This document shows, one piece after another, positions 23,184 to 34,000 of a stretch of DNA of 64,000 bases. The notes under the pieces were generated by a model, which ran no database searches, was not told the DNA's origin, and saw only the letters and a list, made by a program, of their open reading frames with translations. The stretch covers positions 137,783,432 to 137,847,431 of the forward strand of contig OX375872.1 of the NCBI GenBank assembly GCA_947359465.1. Reading direction: 5' to 3'. The stretch comes from Metellina segmentata (Eukaryota; Arthropoda; Arachnida; Araneae; Tetragnathidae). Every line of letters begins with the position of its first letter. The stretch's first letter is position 1. Both the position numbers and the translations under genes were made by a program.

Positions 23184-24233
23184 TCATGGACCAAAACACT
23201 TGGTCCTTGGTTTGTTGTTTGCATTGGCAGTCCATGTTCTACTTCCACACTGTTTGGTTAGACGGCCAGGGAACCACTTACGCTGTCTGTATGAATATAT
23301 CCACACATCTTGGTTGCCATGAAATTTTCTATTGTTTTCATGGCTGCGATCATGGTACTTCTTCTGAAGTAACTGCTGGCCAGTTACTATCTCATTTAGA
23401 ACTGGATGGACCAATGATAAGAGTGTTCGAATTGGTCTCGAGAGAAAAAGTTCAGCAGGGGAGACTTGAGTTGTAGCATGAGGTGTAGAACGATAAGTCA
23501 TAAGAAACCGAAATTTTTTTTGGTTCAAGCTACTATGATCATCACCATCACTGTTCATTTTCTTCGGTGCTTGTTTGAATGTTTGCACAGCTCTTTCTGC
23601 CAACCCATTGGATCTTGGTCTGTAAGGGGGTATGAGGGTATGCTTAACGCCATTCGTTTTTAAGAAACTCTCAAATTCATGCGATGTAAACGGAGGACCG
23701 TTGTCAGAGACAAGTTCCAACGGAAGACCATACCTTGCAAAAAGGCATTGTAAAACTTCGATGGTTTGTCTTGCTGCCGTTGACCGCATTTCAATTACTT
23801 CTAACCATTTAGAATGGCTGTCTACGATAATAAAGTAATTTTTTGTATCCTTTTGACCAAAATCAATGTGTATTCGCTCCCATGGAGTTTTTAGCCAAAC
23901 CCATGACTGAAGGGGAGCTATAGGTGGTAAACGTGCATTTTCTTGGCATGAAGAACACTGTTTTGTGATATTGTCAATGTCACGATCCAAAAGAGGCCAC
24001 CAAAAATGACTGCTAGCCAAGGCTTTCGTTCTCACAATACCAGGATGTGCATCATGTAGTAAATTTAACAATCTGCTTCTATATTTGTCAGGGATAATCA
24101 CTCTCATTCCCCATAACAGGCAATTACAGTCAACTGAAAGTTCATGTTGTCTAGTGAAAAAAGGTTTCAATTTCTCATCGCTGATTTCTTTTGGCCAACC
24201 ATATTGTACATATTTTAGAACAGTTCCAAGCAA
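23184..24233 (-). pseudogene. Gypsy integrase region of pol
   Basis: This frame of about 350 codons carries the integrase that would insert the element's cDNA into the genome. The HHCC zinc domain is visible (LLHDAHPGIVRTK, KQCSSCQ), followed by WERIHIDFGQKD (first catalytic Asp), LVSDNGPPFTS (second Asp) and RSNGLAERAVQTFK (catalytic Glu), so the DDE triad is intact. The C-terminus (VWIYSYRQRKWFPGRL) begins the usual GPY/F-type tail but then leaves the expected pattern, probably by a frameshift near 23260. Upstream, stops and frame changes separate it from RNase H. Because it is part of one polyprotein, it cannot be expressed as it stands. Confidence 0.9.
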
Positions 24234-24487
24234 GGCATCATTGCAAGTAGCTTTGGCGATGTCATCACTGCTAATTAGGAGATCCTCAGAATATGAAATT
24301 TTGAAAATTTCTTGTTCTTCTAAATCATCCTATACTATAGGTACTCTTGACAATGCATCTGCATTAGTATGTTCGATCCCCTTCTTATATTGTATAGAAT
24401 ACTGAAAAGAGGACAATAGAATAGCCCATCTTTGCAATCTTGCAGCTGCCATAGCTGGGATAGATTTGTTGACACCGAAAATTGTGA

Positions 24488-25684
24488 TTAATGGTTGATG
24501 ATCTGTAACAATAGTAAATTGGCGTCATAAATGTACTGGTGAAATTTTTTTATACCAAAGATAATGGCAGAAGCTTCTTTTTCAAGTTGTGAATAATTTC
24601 TTTCGGCTTTGGTTAGAGTTCTTGAGGCATATGCAATAGGACGTTCTTCATTATTTACAAAGTGTGACAAAACCACACCTAAACCTAAAGGTGAAGCATC
24701 ACATGATAATTTGATGGGAAGTGTTTCATCATAATGTACAAGTACTGCACTTGATGTAAGCAAATTTTTACACCTCTGGAATGTTTCTTCATGACGTTCT
24801 GTCCACTGCCATGTAGTATCTGCATGCAACAATTCATACAACGGAGCTAAAATCATAGAAGCATTTTTTATAAATTTAGCATAATAGTTCAATAAACCTA
24901 AGAACGATTTCAATTCAGTTACAGTAGTTGGCGAATTGATGCCAACAATAGCTTTAATATTTTCATCAGTAGGATGAATGCCTACATAATCAATCCTGTG
25001 ACCCAAAAATTCAACTGAGCTTTTCGCGAATTCACACTTCTGTTGATTTAACTTTACATTATATTTACGCAGACAGTCAAAAACTCTTTTTACATTATCA
25101 AGATGTTCTTTGACAGTCGATCCAGTGATCAGGATGTCATATTGGAAACATATTACTGACTGCAATCCTTGAACTATTTGTTCAATTATGGACTGAAAAA
25201 GAGATGCTGCACAAGTAATGCCATATAACAGCCTACGAGGACGCACAAGTCCCAAATGAGTATTTAGAGTCAAATACTCTTGAGACTCTTTGGCTAATTC
25301 CACTTGTTGGTAAGCATGTGACAAGTCCAATTTTGTGAAATACTTTCCACCATTTAAAGTAGAAAACAAATCCTGCTGAGTGGGCAGGGGATATTGATTT
25401 GGGTCTAAAAATTTGTTTACAGTTATCTTGAAGTCACCACAGAGCCTTACTGCACCATTTTTCTTAGGTACAATTACAAGTGGTGTAGCCCAACTGGAGT
25501 GTTCTACGAAATCCCATACACCTCTTTCCTTAGTTTTGGAGATTTCTTCAGATACCTTCTGTTTGATTGAATAAGGTACTGGTCGAGCTTTGCAGAATAC
25601 AGGATCACAATTTTCCTTTACTTTCAACTTAGCTTTGAAATGGCTAATTGGTTCACACATCTGATTCTTTGAAAAGATCATCAT
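24488..25684 (-). pseudogene. Gypsy reverse transcriptase and RNase H region of pol
   Basis: The region encodes the RNA-dependent DNA polymerase and RNase H of the element. Visible blocks are VPYSIKQKVSEEI, TPLVIVPKKNGAVRLCGDFK, YFTKLDLSHAYQQVEL (motif A Asp), FLGLLNYYAKFI, and for RNase H KLSCDASPLGLGVVLSH and NYSQLEKEASAI. The catalytic YxDD box reads FQYD (25136-25147): the first of the two Asp codons is TAT, so the polymerase is predicted dead. A missing base near 24525 shifts the frame at the end of RNase H. The upstream connection to protease overlaps in another frame (25653-25862, GKDWITQFKLKW). Confidence 0.95.
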
Positions 25685-26074
25685 ATAGCCTTTTCATGTT
25701 ATTTACAGCTTCCTCTACATTTATATTTGGTTCACCTTTTACTGCAAAATTTTTTTTCCATTTTAACTTGAACTGAGTTATCCAGTCTTTTCCGAATAAT
25801 GCTGGTCTATCACCTTTGACAATGATTAAAGGAAGTGTCTTATTTGGGTTTTTATACGACACGGGACAGTAACTTGACCTGCAATTTCGATTTCCCTTCC
25901 ATTATAATCTCTCAAAATAGTAGAGGAGGGTTTCAATGCAATATTAGGAATCAAACTTGAATACCAAGATTCAGGAATTAGTGATATATCAGCAGCAGTG
26001 TCCAGTTCCATGTTAATGGATTCATTGCTAATTTTCTCAGGAACTGTATAGGATTTTTCAACAATTTTATTCAC
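25653..26074 (-). pseudogene. Gypsy protease and linker to reverse transcriptase
   Basis: The aspartic protease would cut the Gag-Pol polyprotein. The N-terminal block INMELDTAADISLIPES shows the active-site loop as DTA (25994-26002) where the family has DTG or DSG. The region then gives ILRDYNGREIEIAGQVTVPC, and a frameshift near 25862 moves the rest (KTLPLIIVKGDRPALFGKDW) to another frame. Position between the gag zinc knuckles and reverse transcriptase fits the Gypsy order. DTA may be a late mutation or a tolerated variant. Confidence 0.85.
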
Positions 26075-26082
26075 AGACTTGA

Positions 26083-26855
26083 TGCGAAATAAATTTAAAC
26101 CACCTACTTCAGGTATGTCATCTGCTGATACCTTTTTTGCTGATTTTTCTCTTTTCTTGCAAACAGTAAGGATATGGCCAATTTTTCCAAAACCATGACA
26201 CTTTGCATTCTTGTATTTACATTTGTTAGCACTATGCGCAGCTCCACATCTATAACATTTGAATGATGATTTTTTAGCTTACGGTTTACTATAATATGAG
26301 TGGGAGTTCTTAACTTTATGCACAGTGGCTTGATCAGGAACGTTAATGTTGGAGGCATCTTTTTCAGCTAACTCCATTGCTAATGCGATTTCTGTAGCAT
26401 CTGAGAGCTTTAGGTCTTTTTTTGCGAGTAATCTCTTCTAAGTAGCTTCACATCGCAAACCACAAACAAAACGGTCGCGAACTGCTTCTTCCAGGAACGT
26501 GCCGAATTCACATGTAGACGCTAAGTGTCGTAATTCAACTAAAAATGTTCACACAGTTTCTCCTGGTTCTTGATGTCGTCTATGGAAACGAAAACGTTCT
26601 GCTATAATAATCGGTGTAGGTTTGAAATGATTACGTAGCGTACCTACTAGCTCATCATATTTACAGTCCTTCGGCAGTTTTGGTTGTAGAAGATTACGCA
26701 ACAACTTATAAGTCTTCGCACCCAGAACAGAAATAAATACTGCGACTTTCTTTCGCTCATCAGTGTCATTTGCTACAAAATACTTCTAAAGCCTTTCGAC
26801 GTACAGGGAAAATTCATCACAGTCCTCATCGAACGAATTCAACGTTCCGATTAGG
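26083..26855 (-). pseudogene. Gypsy gag relic with two zinc knuckles
   Basis: Gag would package the element's RNA. Within 26159-26257 the minus strand reads CYRCGAAHSANKC (Cx2Cx3Hx4C) and then CHGFGKIGHILTVC, in which the second Cys of the usual CxxC pair is Phe. This double pattern is typical of Mag-clade gag. Upstream, blocks such as DERKKVAVFISVLGAKTYKL and ERFRFHRRHQEPGE fit the gag core. Three or more in-frame stops lie between. The N-terminus is cut off by CR1 at about 26859 (FDEDCDEF is the first readable part). Confidence 0.85.
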
Positions 26856-26930
26856 CCTAACAAATACAAATACAAATACAAATATTGACGACCAGCTACA
26901 GGCTCAAGCCCAACAAGGCTGGTCCTTTGT

Positions 26931-28787
26931 TTATGAATTCTCCAATTCCCACTGACTATCCAATTGTGTCTTAAATTCGTACACTCCCTTTGAATTAACT
27001 ATATTTTCTGGCAACGCGTTCCAACTGTCTATTACCCTATTAAAGTAGTAGTTTTTCCTTAAATCCCGATTAAAATGTGTCTTATTCAATTTATACCCAT
27101 GGCCCCTTGTTCTGTTATCCCTATTGAAATTTAAGCCCTCTGTGTCCCCTTGTTTTACAAACTTGAAAAGCTGAATCAAATCCCCCCTCCTTCTTCTTCT
27201 TTCCAGTGTATACATGTTTAGCTTACTTAAACGTTCATTATAGTCGAAATTTGCTAGCCCCTTTATTATTTTTGTAGCTCTGTGCTGAACCCTTTCAATT
27301 GATTCTATGTCCTTTCTCATATATGGAGCCCAGAATTGTACAGCATATTCTAGATGTGGTCTTACTAAACCCTTATATAACGGCAAGATTATATTCTTAT
27401 CCCTTGAAGTTACAGTCTTTTTAATATACCCCAGTAACCTATTAGCCTTTTTACCCGCTGCTGAACATTGATGACCCATTTTAAAATCCCTGTGAATTAT
27501 CACCCCAAGATCCTTGACTGTTTCTCCCTCCTTTACCTTTACTCCCTGCAGCCTGTACTCGGCTCCACTGTTCCTGTAACCCATATGCAGAACTTGACAT
27601 TTCCCTACATTAAATGACATACCCCATTTTACAGCCCATTCGGATATCTTATCAAAATCCCCTTGTAAATTTTCTATCTGTAACTTGGTATCCACTGTCC
27701 CCCATATTTTTAAGTCATCTGCAAATATACTGATTCTATTCTTGATCCCCTGACCTATATCCTCTATGAAAATTATAAATAAAATTGGTCCCAAAACTGA
27801 TCCCTGAGGCACCCCACTTATAACTTCTGTCCACTGTGAACAATTTCCTTTTACCAGCACTCTCTGCTTTCTACCCAATAACCAATTCTTTATCCATATT
27901 AATGTTTTTCTATGAATCCCCAGCCTTTCCAATTTAAACAGTAATGCCTCATGAGGTACTTTATCAAAAGCCTTTTGAAAATCTATGTACATGATATCCA
28001 CACTGCTCTTATTATCCAGCTCCTCAGTAATTTTTTCGTTGAACTTCAAAAGGTGTGTAGAGCAGGATCTGCCCTTCCTAAACCCATACTGATTCTCTGA
28101 TAACAGTCCCCCTTCCTCCAAGTATAACATTATATGCTTTTTTAACAGAGATTCAAATATTTTGCAAATTACTGATGTTAGACTTACTGGTCTATAGTTG
28201 CCCGGATCACTTTGTATTCCCTTTTTGAAAATTATGTTGGCCAACTTACAATCCATTGGTACCCAACCCATGCTATATGTTGAATTAAATATTGTGTAAA
28301 TTACTTCCCCCAATTCTTCCGTGCATTGCACTAGTACTCTCGGATAAATATCGTCTGTCCCTGGTGCTTTAGATGGCTTAATTTTTTTCAACTGATATAC
28401 TATTTCTTCCCCGTTAAATTTGCATTCTTTAATTATACCCCCTGGAAAGGCTCCATCCTTGGGATCCTTTTTTAAATTATAGTTACCATTGAAAACCCCC
28501 AGAAAAAAGTCATTTAACACGTTTGTCATTCCCACCTCGTCTTGAATTAACTCACCTCCCTTCCCCTCCAACGGGCCCAGTGTAGTACTAAATTTATTTT
28601 TACCACTTGCATATGCAAAAAATTCTTTTGGGTTTATATTTATTTCCCTTGCTAATTTTTCCTCCAAGGACACCTTTTGCTTCCGACTAATAGTTTTAAA
28701 CTCTTTTCTGGCTTTCTGATATGCCTCCTTGTCCCTGTCGATACCAGTGCTTTTATATACCCTGTATGTTCTTTGTTTTAATTTCAA
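26931..28787 (-). pseudogene. CR1 ORF2, reverse transcriptase part
   Basis: This 618-codon frame is the reverse transcriptase of the LINE, which copies the RNA at the nicked target. Blocks in order: IKPSKAPGTDDIYPRVLVQC, NYRPVSLTSVICKIFESLL, YGFRKGRSCSTHLL, VDIMYIDFQKAFDKVPHEAL (motif A Asp), SGVPQGSVLGPILF, ISIFADDLKIWG (FADD catalytic pair intact), and the C-terminal LYKGLVRPHLEYAVQFWAPY. There is no RNase H, as usual for CR1. It is separated from the endonuclease by a frameshift and a TAG at about 28815, where the family has a Trp. The whole ORF2 is thus close to intact but not translatable as one piece. Confidence 0.95.
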
Positions 28788-28830
28788 AGCCCTGTGTGTT
28801 TCCCCTGAAAACTACATAGGGAGTAATTTT

Positions 28831-29823
28831 CTAGATTTTCCTGAACGTTACATGTTTTTTTAACACCCTGTCTAACTTATTCTTGAATTCCTCCCATTGT
28901 TCAGAATGATGCGGTGCTAATAATCCCCCTTTGAATGTTTCCTTTAACTCTTCCCTTATCCTATGAAAATTTACCTTTCTGAAATTTGGAATTATCCTAC
29001 TATTGATTGTGTATGCTGACTGAAAATTTATACTTAATCTGATACTTCTATGATCACTTTCTCCCAGTGGCTCACCTATAACCAAATCCTGCACCCTATC
29101 CTCATCATTGCTGAAAATCAAATCCAATATTGCATTGTCCCTAGTATCCTCATACACCATCTGGTACAAAAAACAATCCTGTATCACTTCCAAAAATTCT
29201 GCCCCTTTCCCATTTGTAGCTAGATTGTTTGTCCAGTCAATATTTGGATAGTTAAAGTCCCCCATTAAAATTAATTCTCCTTTGTGACATGCTTCGTTTA
29301 TCTGATTGCACATGCCCTTTTCCTGCTCTTCACTACAAACAGGAGGTCTATATATATTACCCAGAATTAGTCCTTTGCCTTTGTCTGTATTCAGTTTCAC
29401 CCAGACTGATTCTATACCCTCAGTTTTACTATTTAACTTTATTTCCATACAGTTTAAGAATTCTCTCACATAAATCAAAACCCCACCCCCTTTCCTATTC
29501 ACTCTGTTCTCCCTAAACATTGTAAATCCACTTAATTCTAAATTTTGTGCATCTTCACTGCTTGCCCAACTTTCAGTAATCCCAATGATATCTATATCCT
29601 CTGCTTGTGCAATTTCCTTGAGCTCATCCATTTTATTTCTCACACTGCGAGCATTACAATAAAATACTTTTAGCTTATTTTTTACCCTTATATTGCACGT
29701 TCCCCTTGTATTATTTGTCTTGGTATTGTTTTTCTCCCTTACATTGCACTTTCCCTTTGTATTGTTTGTCTCCTGCAATTTAGACCCTGTTAGTTTTCCT
29801 AAGCAATTACTGTGTACTGTCAA
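28831..29823 (-). pseudogene. CR1 ORF2, apurinic-type endonuclease part
   Basis: This 330-codon frame is the N-terminal endonuclease of ORF2, which nicks target DNA to prime reverse transcription. The exonuclease-endonuclease-phosphatase motifs are visible: VFYCNARSVRNKMDEL (Asn), DIIGITESWAS (Glu), ILMGDFNYPNIDW (Asp and Asn), and GESDHRSI (the SDH catalytic motif). The frame ends at a stop in VTFRKI (about 28831), shortly before the reverse transcriptase part picks up in a different frame. Confidence 0.95.
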
Positions 29824-29855
29824 CCCTCTATGTCCTTCCCATCCCTGCTTGTATA

Positions 29856-30647
29856 CTAGTTTTTTGACTCCAGAATATTCAAAACCCGCTTGCCAACCTC
29901 CCTATTACCTATCAAGCTTAAATGCAAATTGTCCCTGCTTATTCAATCCCTCCTACACCCCTTCCAAACATCTAAAAATTTAACCTCCTCCCTCTCACAC
30001 AAATCCCTTAACAACCCGTTCATCTTATTGGCCCTTTGATTTAACCACCCATTACCTAACCAATACCTAGGTAGTAATCCTAATACTGTTACTTCTGCCC
30101 CATAAGACTTAATGCCTCTTAAAAGTGTTTCTGCTTCCCTCTTAAACTCGACATTAGTAGTCCTCTCTACGTCATTTGTTCCCACCCACACTACTGCCTT
30201 TTCCTCCCCTTTAACCACACCTGCCTTAACTGCCTCAACTACATGTTTTACCCTGGCACCTGGCAAGCAACACCTTGCAAAATTGAGCTTTTTACGCCCT
30301 ACCATTTCTCCCAAAACCCTAACCATTGAATCACCAACCACTACCCCTCTAGTTACCTTATCCCCCTGATCAACATGCCCCAAGTCTACACATTGGACAC
30401 CCTTTTCCACTCCCTCTGCAGCCCTCACCTTCAAAGCCTCCAGCTCCTTCCTCAAATCACCCACCTCTGAGCAACTCTTGCATGTAAATTCAACCTTCTC
30501 TGACATTTTAACCCCACTCACACCACCCTTTCCTGCCTCAACCATATTCCCACACAAGTCACATTCCATATAGAACTCCCCACTGGCTCCCTCTGTCCTC
30601 ATCTCCTTGAACATTCTAACTATACCCATGCTTATCCAAAGTAACAA
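29856..30647 (-). pseudogene. CR1 ORF1: zinc-binding segment plus SGNH esterase, TGA-interrupted
   Basis: ORF1 proteins bind the LINE RNA; CR1 ORF1 often has a PHD-like zinc segment and an SGNH/GDSL esterase domain. Here CDLCGNM and FTCKSCSEV supply two CxxC pairs near the N-terminus. Then come GVVVGDSMVRVLGE (nucleophile Ser), CLPGARVKHV (Gly) and VVWVGTNDVE (Asn). The open frame stops at TGA (29943-29945), but reading on in the same frame gives RDNLHLSLIGNREVGKRVL, which holds the expected Asp-x-x-His, then a TAG at 29856. The TGA therefore cuts off the catalytic His. The start could be either of two nearby Met codons. Confidence 0.85.
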
Positions 30648-30860
30648 TCAATGCACAGAAAAAGCACAAAGCAAAATCAAACCTACAGAAAAAGCACTAA
30701 GTCAAATACACAGAAAAAGCACTGCACTTAAAAACACCTTTACCACTAACACCTATTGTTCCGTCATTACGCAATTAGAAGTAAACAAATACTACTTCTT
30801 ACTTGTGAAAAATAAAGCTGCTACTTTTGAGAACACTTCTTTAGCGTAGGTTAAACACTA

Positions 30861-30870
30861 CTCGTCGCCA
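30861..30870 (-). other. Primer binding site of the Gypsy element, tRNA-Ser type
   Basis: Two bases inside the 5' LTR the minus strand reads TGGCGACGAG. That is complementary to the 3' end (CTCGTCG plus CCA) of eukaryotic tRNA-Ser(GCU) as I remember it, and tRNA-Ser priming is known for Mag-like elements. Confidence 0.75.
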
Positions 30871-30872
30871 TT

Positions 30873-31010
30873 TGTAACATATTACAATGTTAATTATAAA
30901 GGAATGATTTATTGCTTTCTTAATACGTGCTTGTCATTACAGCATGGTTGTTATCAGTCAGAGTTACAGTTAAAGAGGTTACAGTTAAGGAATGACTTAG
31001 AGATATTACA
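30873..31010 (-). repeat. 5' LTR of the Gypsy/Mag-like element
   Basis: 138 bp, TGTAACATATTACAATG to GATATTACA, matching the other LTR except for the missing 15-bp unit and a few bases. It would hold the promoter for minus-strand transcription. The 5-bp duplication CTATC follows at 31011-31015. Confidence 0.95.
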
Positions 31011-31199
31011 CTATCCCATGACTTTTAGCACATCAGTGTTCAGTATATGGAAGTTATACAAAATTAATAATGCAAAGGTTTTGGCACAGGCATATGATGG
31101 GTCAAAAAATAATACTTAATATAAGATTTTGCAAATGCAAGCACACAAAAAAATAGCTGCAGAGATTAGAAAAAAACATATCTTTCTAATTTGAACTAA

Positions 31200-31620
31200 T
31201 GGGGTCGCACTGGCCCTGGAACTTTTTTAGGTATAATGCTTGAGTAAATATATTAAGAGAATCTTCACCCATCATATGAAGAAGAATGATTCAAAATTGC
31301 CCATTGGATTTATAGTCACATGGAATGTTTAAAACAAAACCTATGCTGAAGAACAGGCTTGTGATTGACACATGTTCAATGGCCCAAAAGGGAAAGAGTT
31401 GTAGTGTAATTATGATCCCTATCAAAAAAGGTTGTGTAGTGCTTCAAGGGAAGGCTGATTTAATATTCAACTAACTTGAATAAAATAGCATGTCTCTTCT
31501 TCATAGTTATTTCATTTCCAATATTATTTTACATAAAACAGAAAGGAAAATTAAATTAAAATTCTTATCTAAATCACTGATTTTTTAAAATAAATAATCA
31601 CTTAATTTTAAATTTGCATT
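31200..31620. repeat. Repeat shared with 42710-43262
   Basis: Blocks CACCCATCATATGAAGAAGAATG, TTTATAGTCACATGGAATGTTTAAAAC, GAACAGGCTTGTGATTGACAC and CATAGTTATTTCATTTCC occur in the same order at 42730-43160. There the order is interrupted by a SINE that this copy lacks. It ends in the AAATCACTGATTTT-type words of the GATTTAAATC family. Confidence 0.65.
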
Positions 31621-33170
31621 CCCTGTAACAATCTAAAAATCGAAAGAAATGGTCCGTTTTAATAGAATCAGATGTATTCAATCTGTGGACTTTAATATTA
31701 TGTAATCTCAAAAACTAGATTATATCTAATTATACATCAAAAATTAACTACTGATCGCAGAACGAACAATCTCATTGCCTTTACTAAAATTACACTTCAC
31801 AAATATAATTAAACGCAATAGCGTAAAACAATTCAAAATCAAAGCTGAAACAAATTTTTCTTGCATCTCTCCAACGCATCAAAAAACACATTTCAAAATT
31901 GAAGGAGATTGGATGTGTAACTAACTGAAAAGTAAATACAATCTTTCAAAAGAATACGCCTAAAGACAAATTTTCTTTTCCTAATTAATTTTTCAAACTA
32001 TTTCGAAATTTTCCCTACCGCCGACAGAACTAAAAAGGTATATGCCATCTAGCGGCAATTCGTCTAAGTTTTAACATTAGGATTCTTACTCTGTACATCC
32101 GCTTGTGGCGATTGCACGAAAGTAGAGCTGAGCTGTACTTTCATTTTAGCTGTATGTTAAGCATTTTAAAGCATTAAAAAGCATTAGCTGTTAGCATTTT
32201 AAAAGTATGCCGCGCACTTCGTCTGGTAAGAAAATGGTAAGTAAAGAACTGTTCATATTGAAATTCTCTCTCTCTCTCTCTCACTTAATGATATTAAGAG
32301 TATTTAATACGAATATATATTATAAAAAGTGTTTACTTTATTGCATATAAAGTTGTTTTGAATGCTGTTTACGTTAAATGTACAGTTAATACTATGTAAA
32401 TAATCTTTAAAATTAATTACTAACTGCACAAAACATACGATGTGCAGACATTTATACATCAATAACGAGCTTCACCTAGAGTGCTACAATTTTTTGTCCA
32501 CCCGAATGTGTCAAAATTAATTTCCCTACATTTTCGTTTTCCCGTAATTTACACTTTTCTGTTAAGTCCCTTGAAAAACGTAAAAGCGTGGTTTTACTGT
32601 AGCTACATCCAGTCCTTTGGTAACAAAATATTGTATTCATCAGTCGTTGTTTAAATTGAATTAAATTAATACTGTTAATATTTTCAATTGTCATAAGTAA
32701 TAATCAACGAAAACGCACGGGAAATATTTTTATTAACAATATTGCTGAATTTATTGATTTATTTTGATTATTATACTGTATTTATATTCTCTCTTTCGGG
32801 TGTTATATAAAAACAAATATTTTACTTTAGTATTTAAATATACTGTAACGATAAAACTTGATCATATTTAATGGGCCCCCAAAATGCCGTTTTCTGATAT
32901 GAAAAATGTTGTTCCATTGGGACGTTAGTTAAATATCTACCGAAATCCTCATAAATTTTTTTAACAAATAAAAATGATCACAATTTTTATAAAATCAAAA
33001 TAATTATTTTAATTTAAGAAATTATGTTTCTTTACGAAATATATCATACTACAGAAAACATATAAGATTCAAAAAAGACACAAATACAGTTAGATAAGAG
33101 ATGAAACTAAATACTTCATTCAAGCAGATTGATTATTGAATTGAAATCAATAACAAATAATAAAATCCAA
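31620..33170. other. AT-rich non-coding stretch with a (CT)n microsatellite
   Basis: (TC)n lies at 32266-32282. GGTAAGAAAATGGTAAGTAAAG near 32225-32245 offers possible splice donors, but no exon can be supported. Nothing else was recognised. Confidence 0.4.
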
Positions 33171-33174
33171 GAAA

Positions 33175-33480
33175 CAATTGATTCGCGGTAGCCCAAATGA
33201 ACGAGCAACGGATTGGCAACAAGAGGTTTGCGAGATCGAAACTTGGCCGTTTGTACACGTGGGCGGGTGTACGTTAAATCTGTCGGGGCCTCAAATATCC
33301 TCACGTTGGGTTGGTGCGGAAGTTTGGAGAGTGCTGTGCTTACTAGGGTGTTGACCTCGTCATCTCACCGTGGTTCAAAATTTCGAGGCAGGGTCCTTGG
33401 ATTTTTCTCGAAGGGATTGATCCCCGACCGTCGTCAATAGATCGATGTATTGCTCCAGTGCGACGTTAATTAACTATTTA
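33175..33480 (+). repeat. SINE family 1, nearly complete copy
   Basis: A diverged tRNA-like head (CGGTAGCCCAAATGAACGAG ... GCGAGATCGAAACTTGG) leads into CTCACGTTGGGTTGGTGCGG, CACCGTGGTTCAAAATTTCG, GATTGATCCCCGACCGTCGT and TGCTCCAGTGCGACGTTAAT, the order of the full copy at 39722-40045. It would be transcribed by RNA polymerase III from internal A and B boxes. Confidence 0.85.
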
Positions 33481-33692
33481 ACTACCGAGAAAGAATTATG
33501 CAAATTAAAAAATACATTTGCTGCAAAATTGTTACATACACATTCTTTTTAAAGGTTCTACAAACTATTATTTACATCTTCAGGTCATGTACTTAATGGC
33601 CTTAAAATCAATAAATTAAACTTAAAAGTGTAATCAATTTTGCAAAATATGATATAGTAAAAGAATTTCATTAAAGCAATGTCTCTACCAGG

Positions 33693-33800
33693 GTAGGGGC
33701 CGTGGTAGCCCGGTTAAACGAGAAACGGATTAGCAACCGTAGGATTGCGAGTTCCTATCCAGTGGGCTTATATGTTCTCACGTTGGCGTGATGTGGAGGT
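33693..33800 (+). repeat. SINE family 1, 5' part
   Basis: GGCCGTGGTAGCCCGGTTAAACG, GCGAGTTCCTATCC (B-box-like) and CTCACGTTGGCGTGATGTGG match the head and start of the body. The 3' half is missing. Confidence 0.75.
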
Positions 33801-33857
33801 TTGGAATATTTTTATGGTGACTATCGTCATTAGGAAAAAATTGGTCAGATCTTGATG

Positions 33858-33873
33858 GACGAGATATCTCGTC
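33858..33873. repeat. 16-bp perfect palindrome GACGAGATATCTCGTC
   Basis: It is self-complementary and follows GATCTTGATG. The same word recurs five times in the array at 40202-40446. Confidence 0.95.
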
Positions 33874-34000
33874 GAAGACTGAATTGCAGATTTAACAGCA
33901 AGCTAGCTTTGAAATCAGTTTTCATGGATTCGTACACACTAAAGGCGTGGAAGACTCTCGATAACGACTGTCCTACGATACGCCCCAGAATATATATTGC

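Larger units (their letters stand above)
26860..30751 (-). mobile_element. CR1-clade LINE, near full length, inside Gypsy gag
   Basis: This non-LTR retrotransposon has ORF1 and ORF2 and a 3' end made of four ACAAAT units (26860-26884 on the plus strand), as CR1-type elements end in a short microsatellite rather than poly(A). The limits are inferred: CCTA lies at 26856-26859 and at 30752-30755 and could be a 4-bp target duplication. That leaves the LINE at 3.9 kb, which fits a full-length CR1. Gypsy sequence resumes on both sides, which proves that CR1 inserted later. Only a few lesions are visible. Confidence 0.85.
22807..31015 (-). mobile_element. Gypsy/Mag-like LTR retrotransposon with nested CR1
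   Basis: The two LTRs (22812-22964 and 30873-31010) start TGTAACATATTACAATG and end GATATTACA, giving TGTAA...TTACA termini. The element is flanked by CTATC at 22807-22811 and 31011-31015, a perfect 5-bp target duplication. Genes run on the minus strand in the order gag zinc knuckles, protease, reverse transcriptase, RNase H, integrase, which is the Ty3/Gypsy order. A CR1 LINE of about 3.9 kb is inserted in gag. Without it the element is about 4.3 kb, a normal size for the Mag clade. It encodes no envelope. Frameshifts, stops and a changed reverse transcriptase active site mean it is inactive. Confidence 0.95.

Noticed and set aside
23125..24405. Several plus-strand frames of 60-115 codons over the integrase region
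   Set aside because: They are antisense shadows of the minus-strand Gypsy pol frame, which carries clear family motifs.
29289..30369. Plus-strand frames of 75-96 codons rich in Leu, Ser and Thr
   Set aside because: Antisense to CR1 ORF1 and the endonuclease; their composition is explained by the opposite strand.
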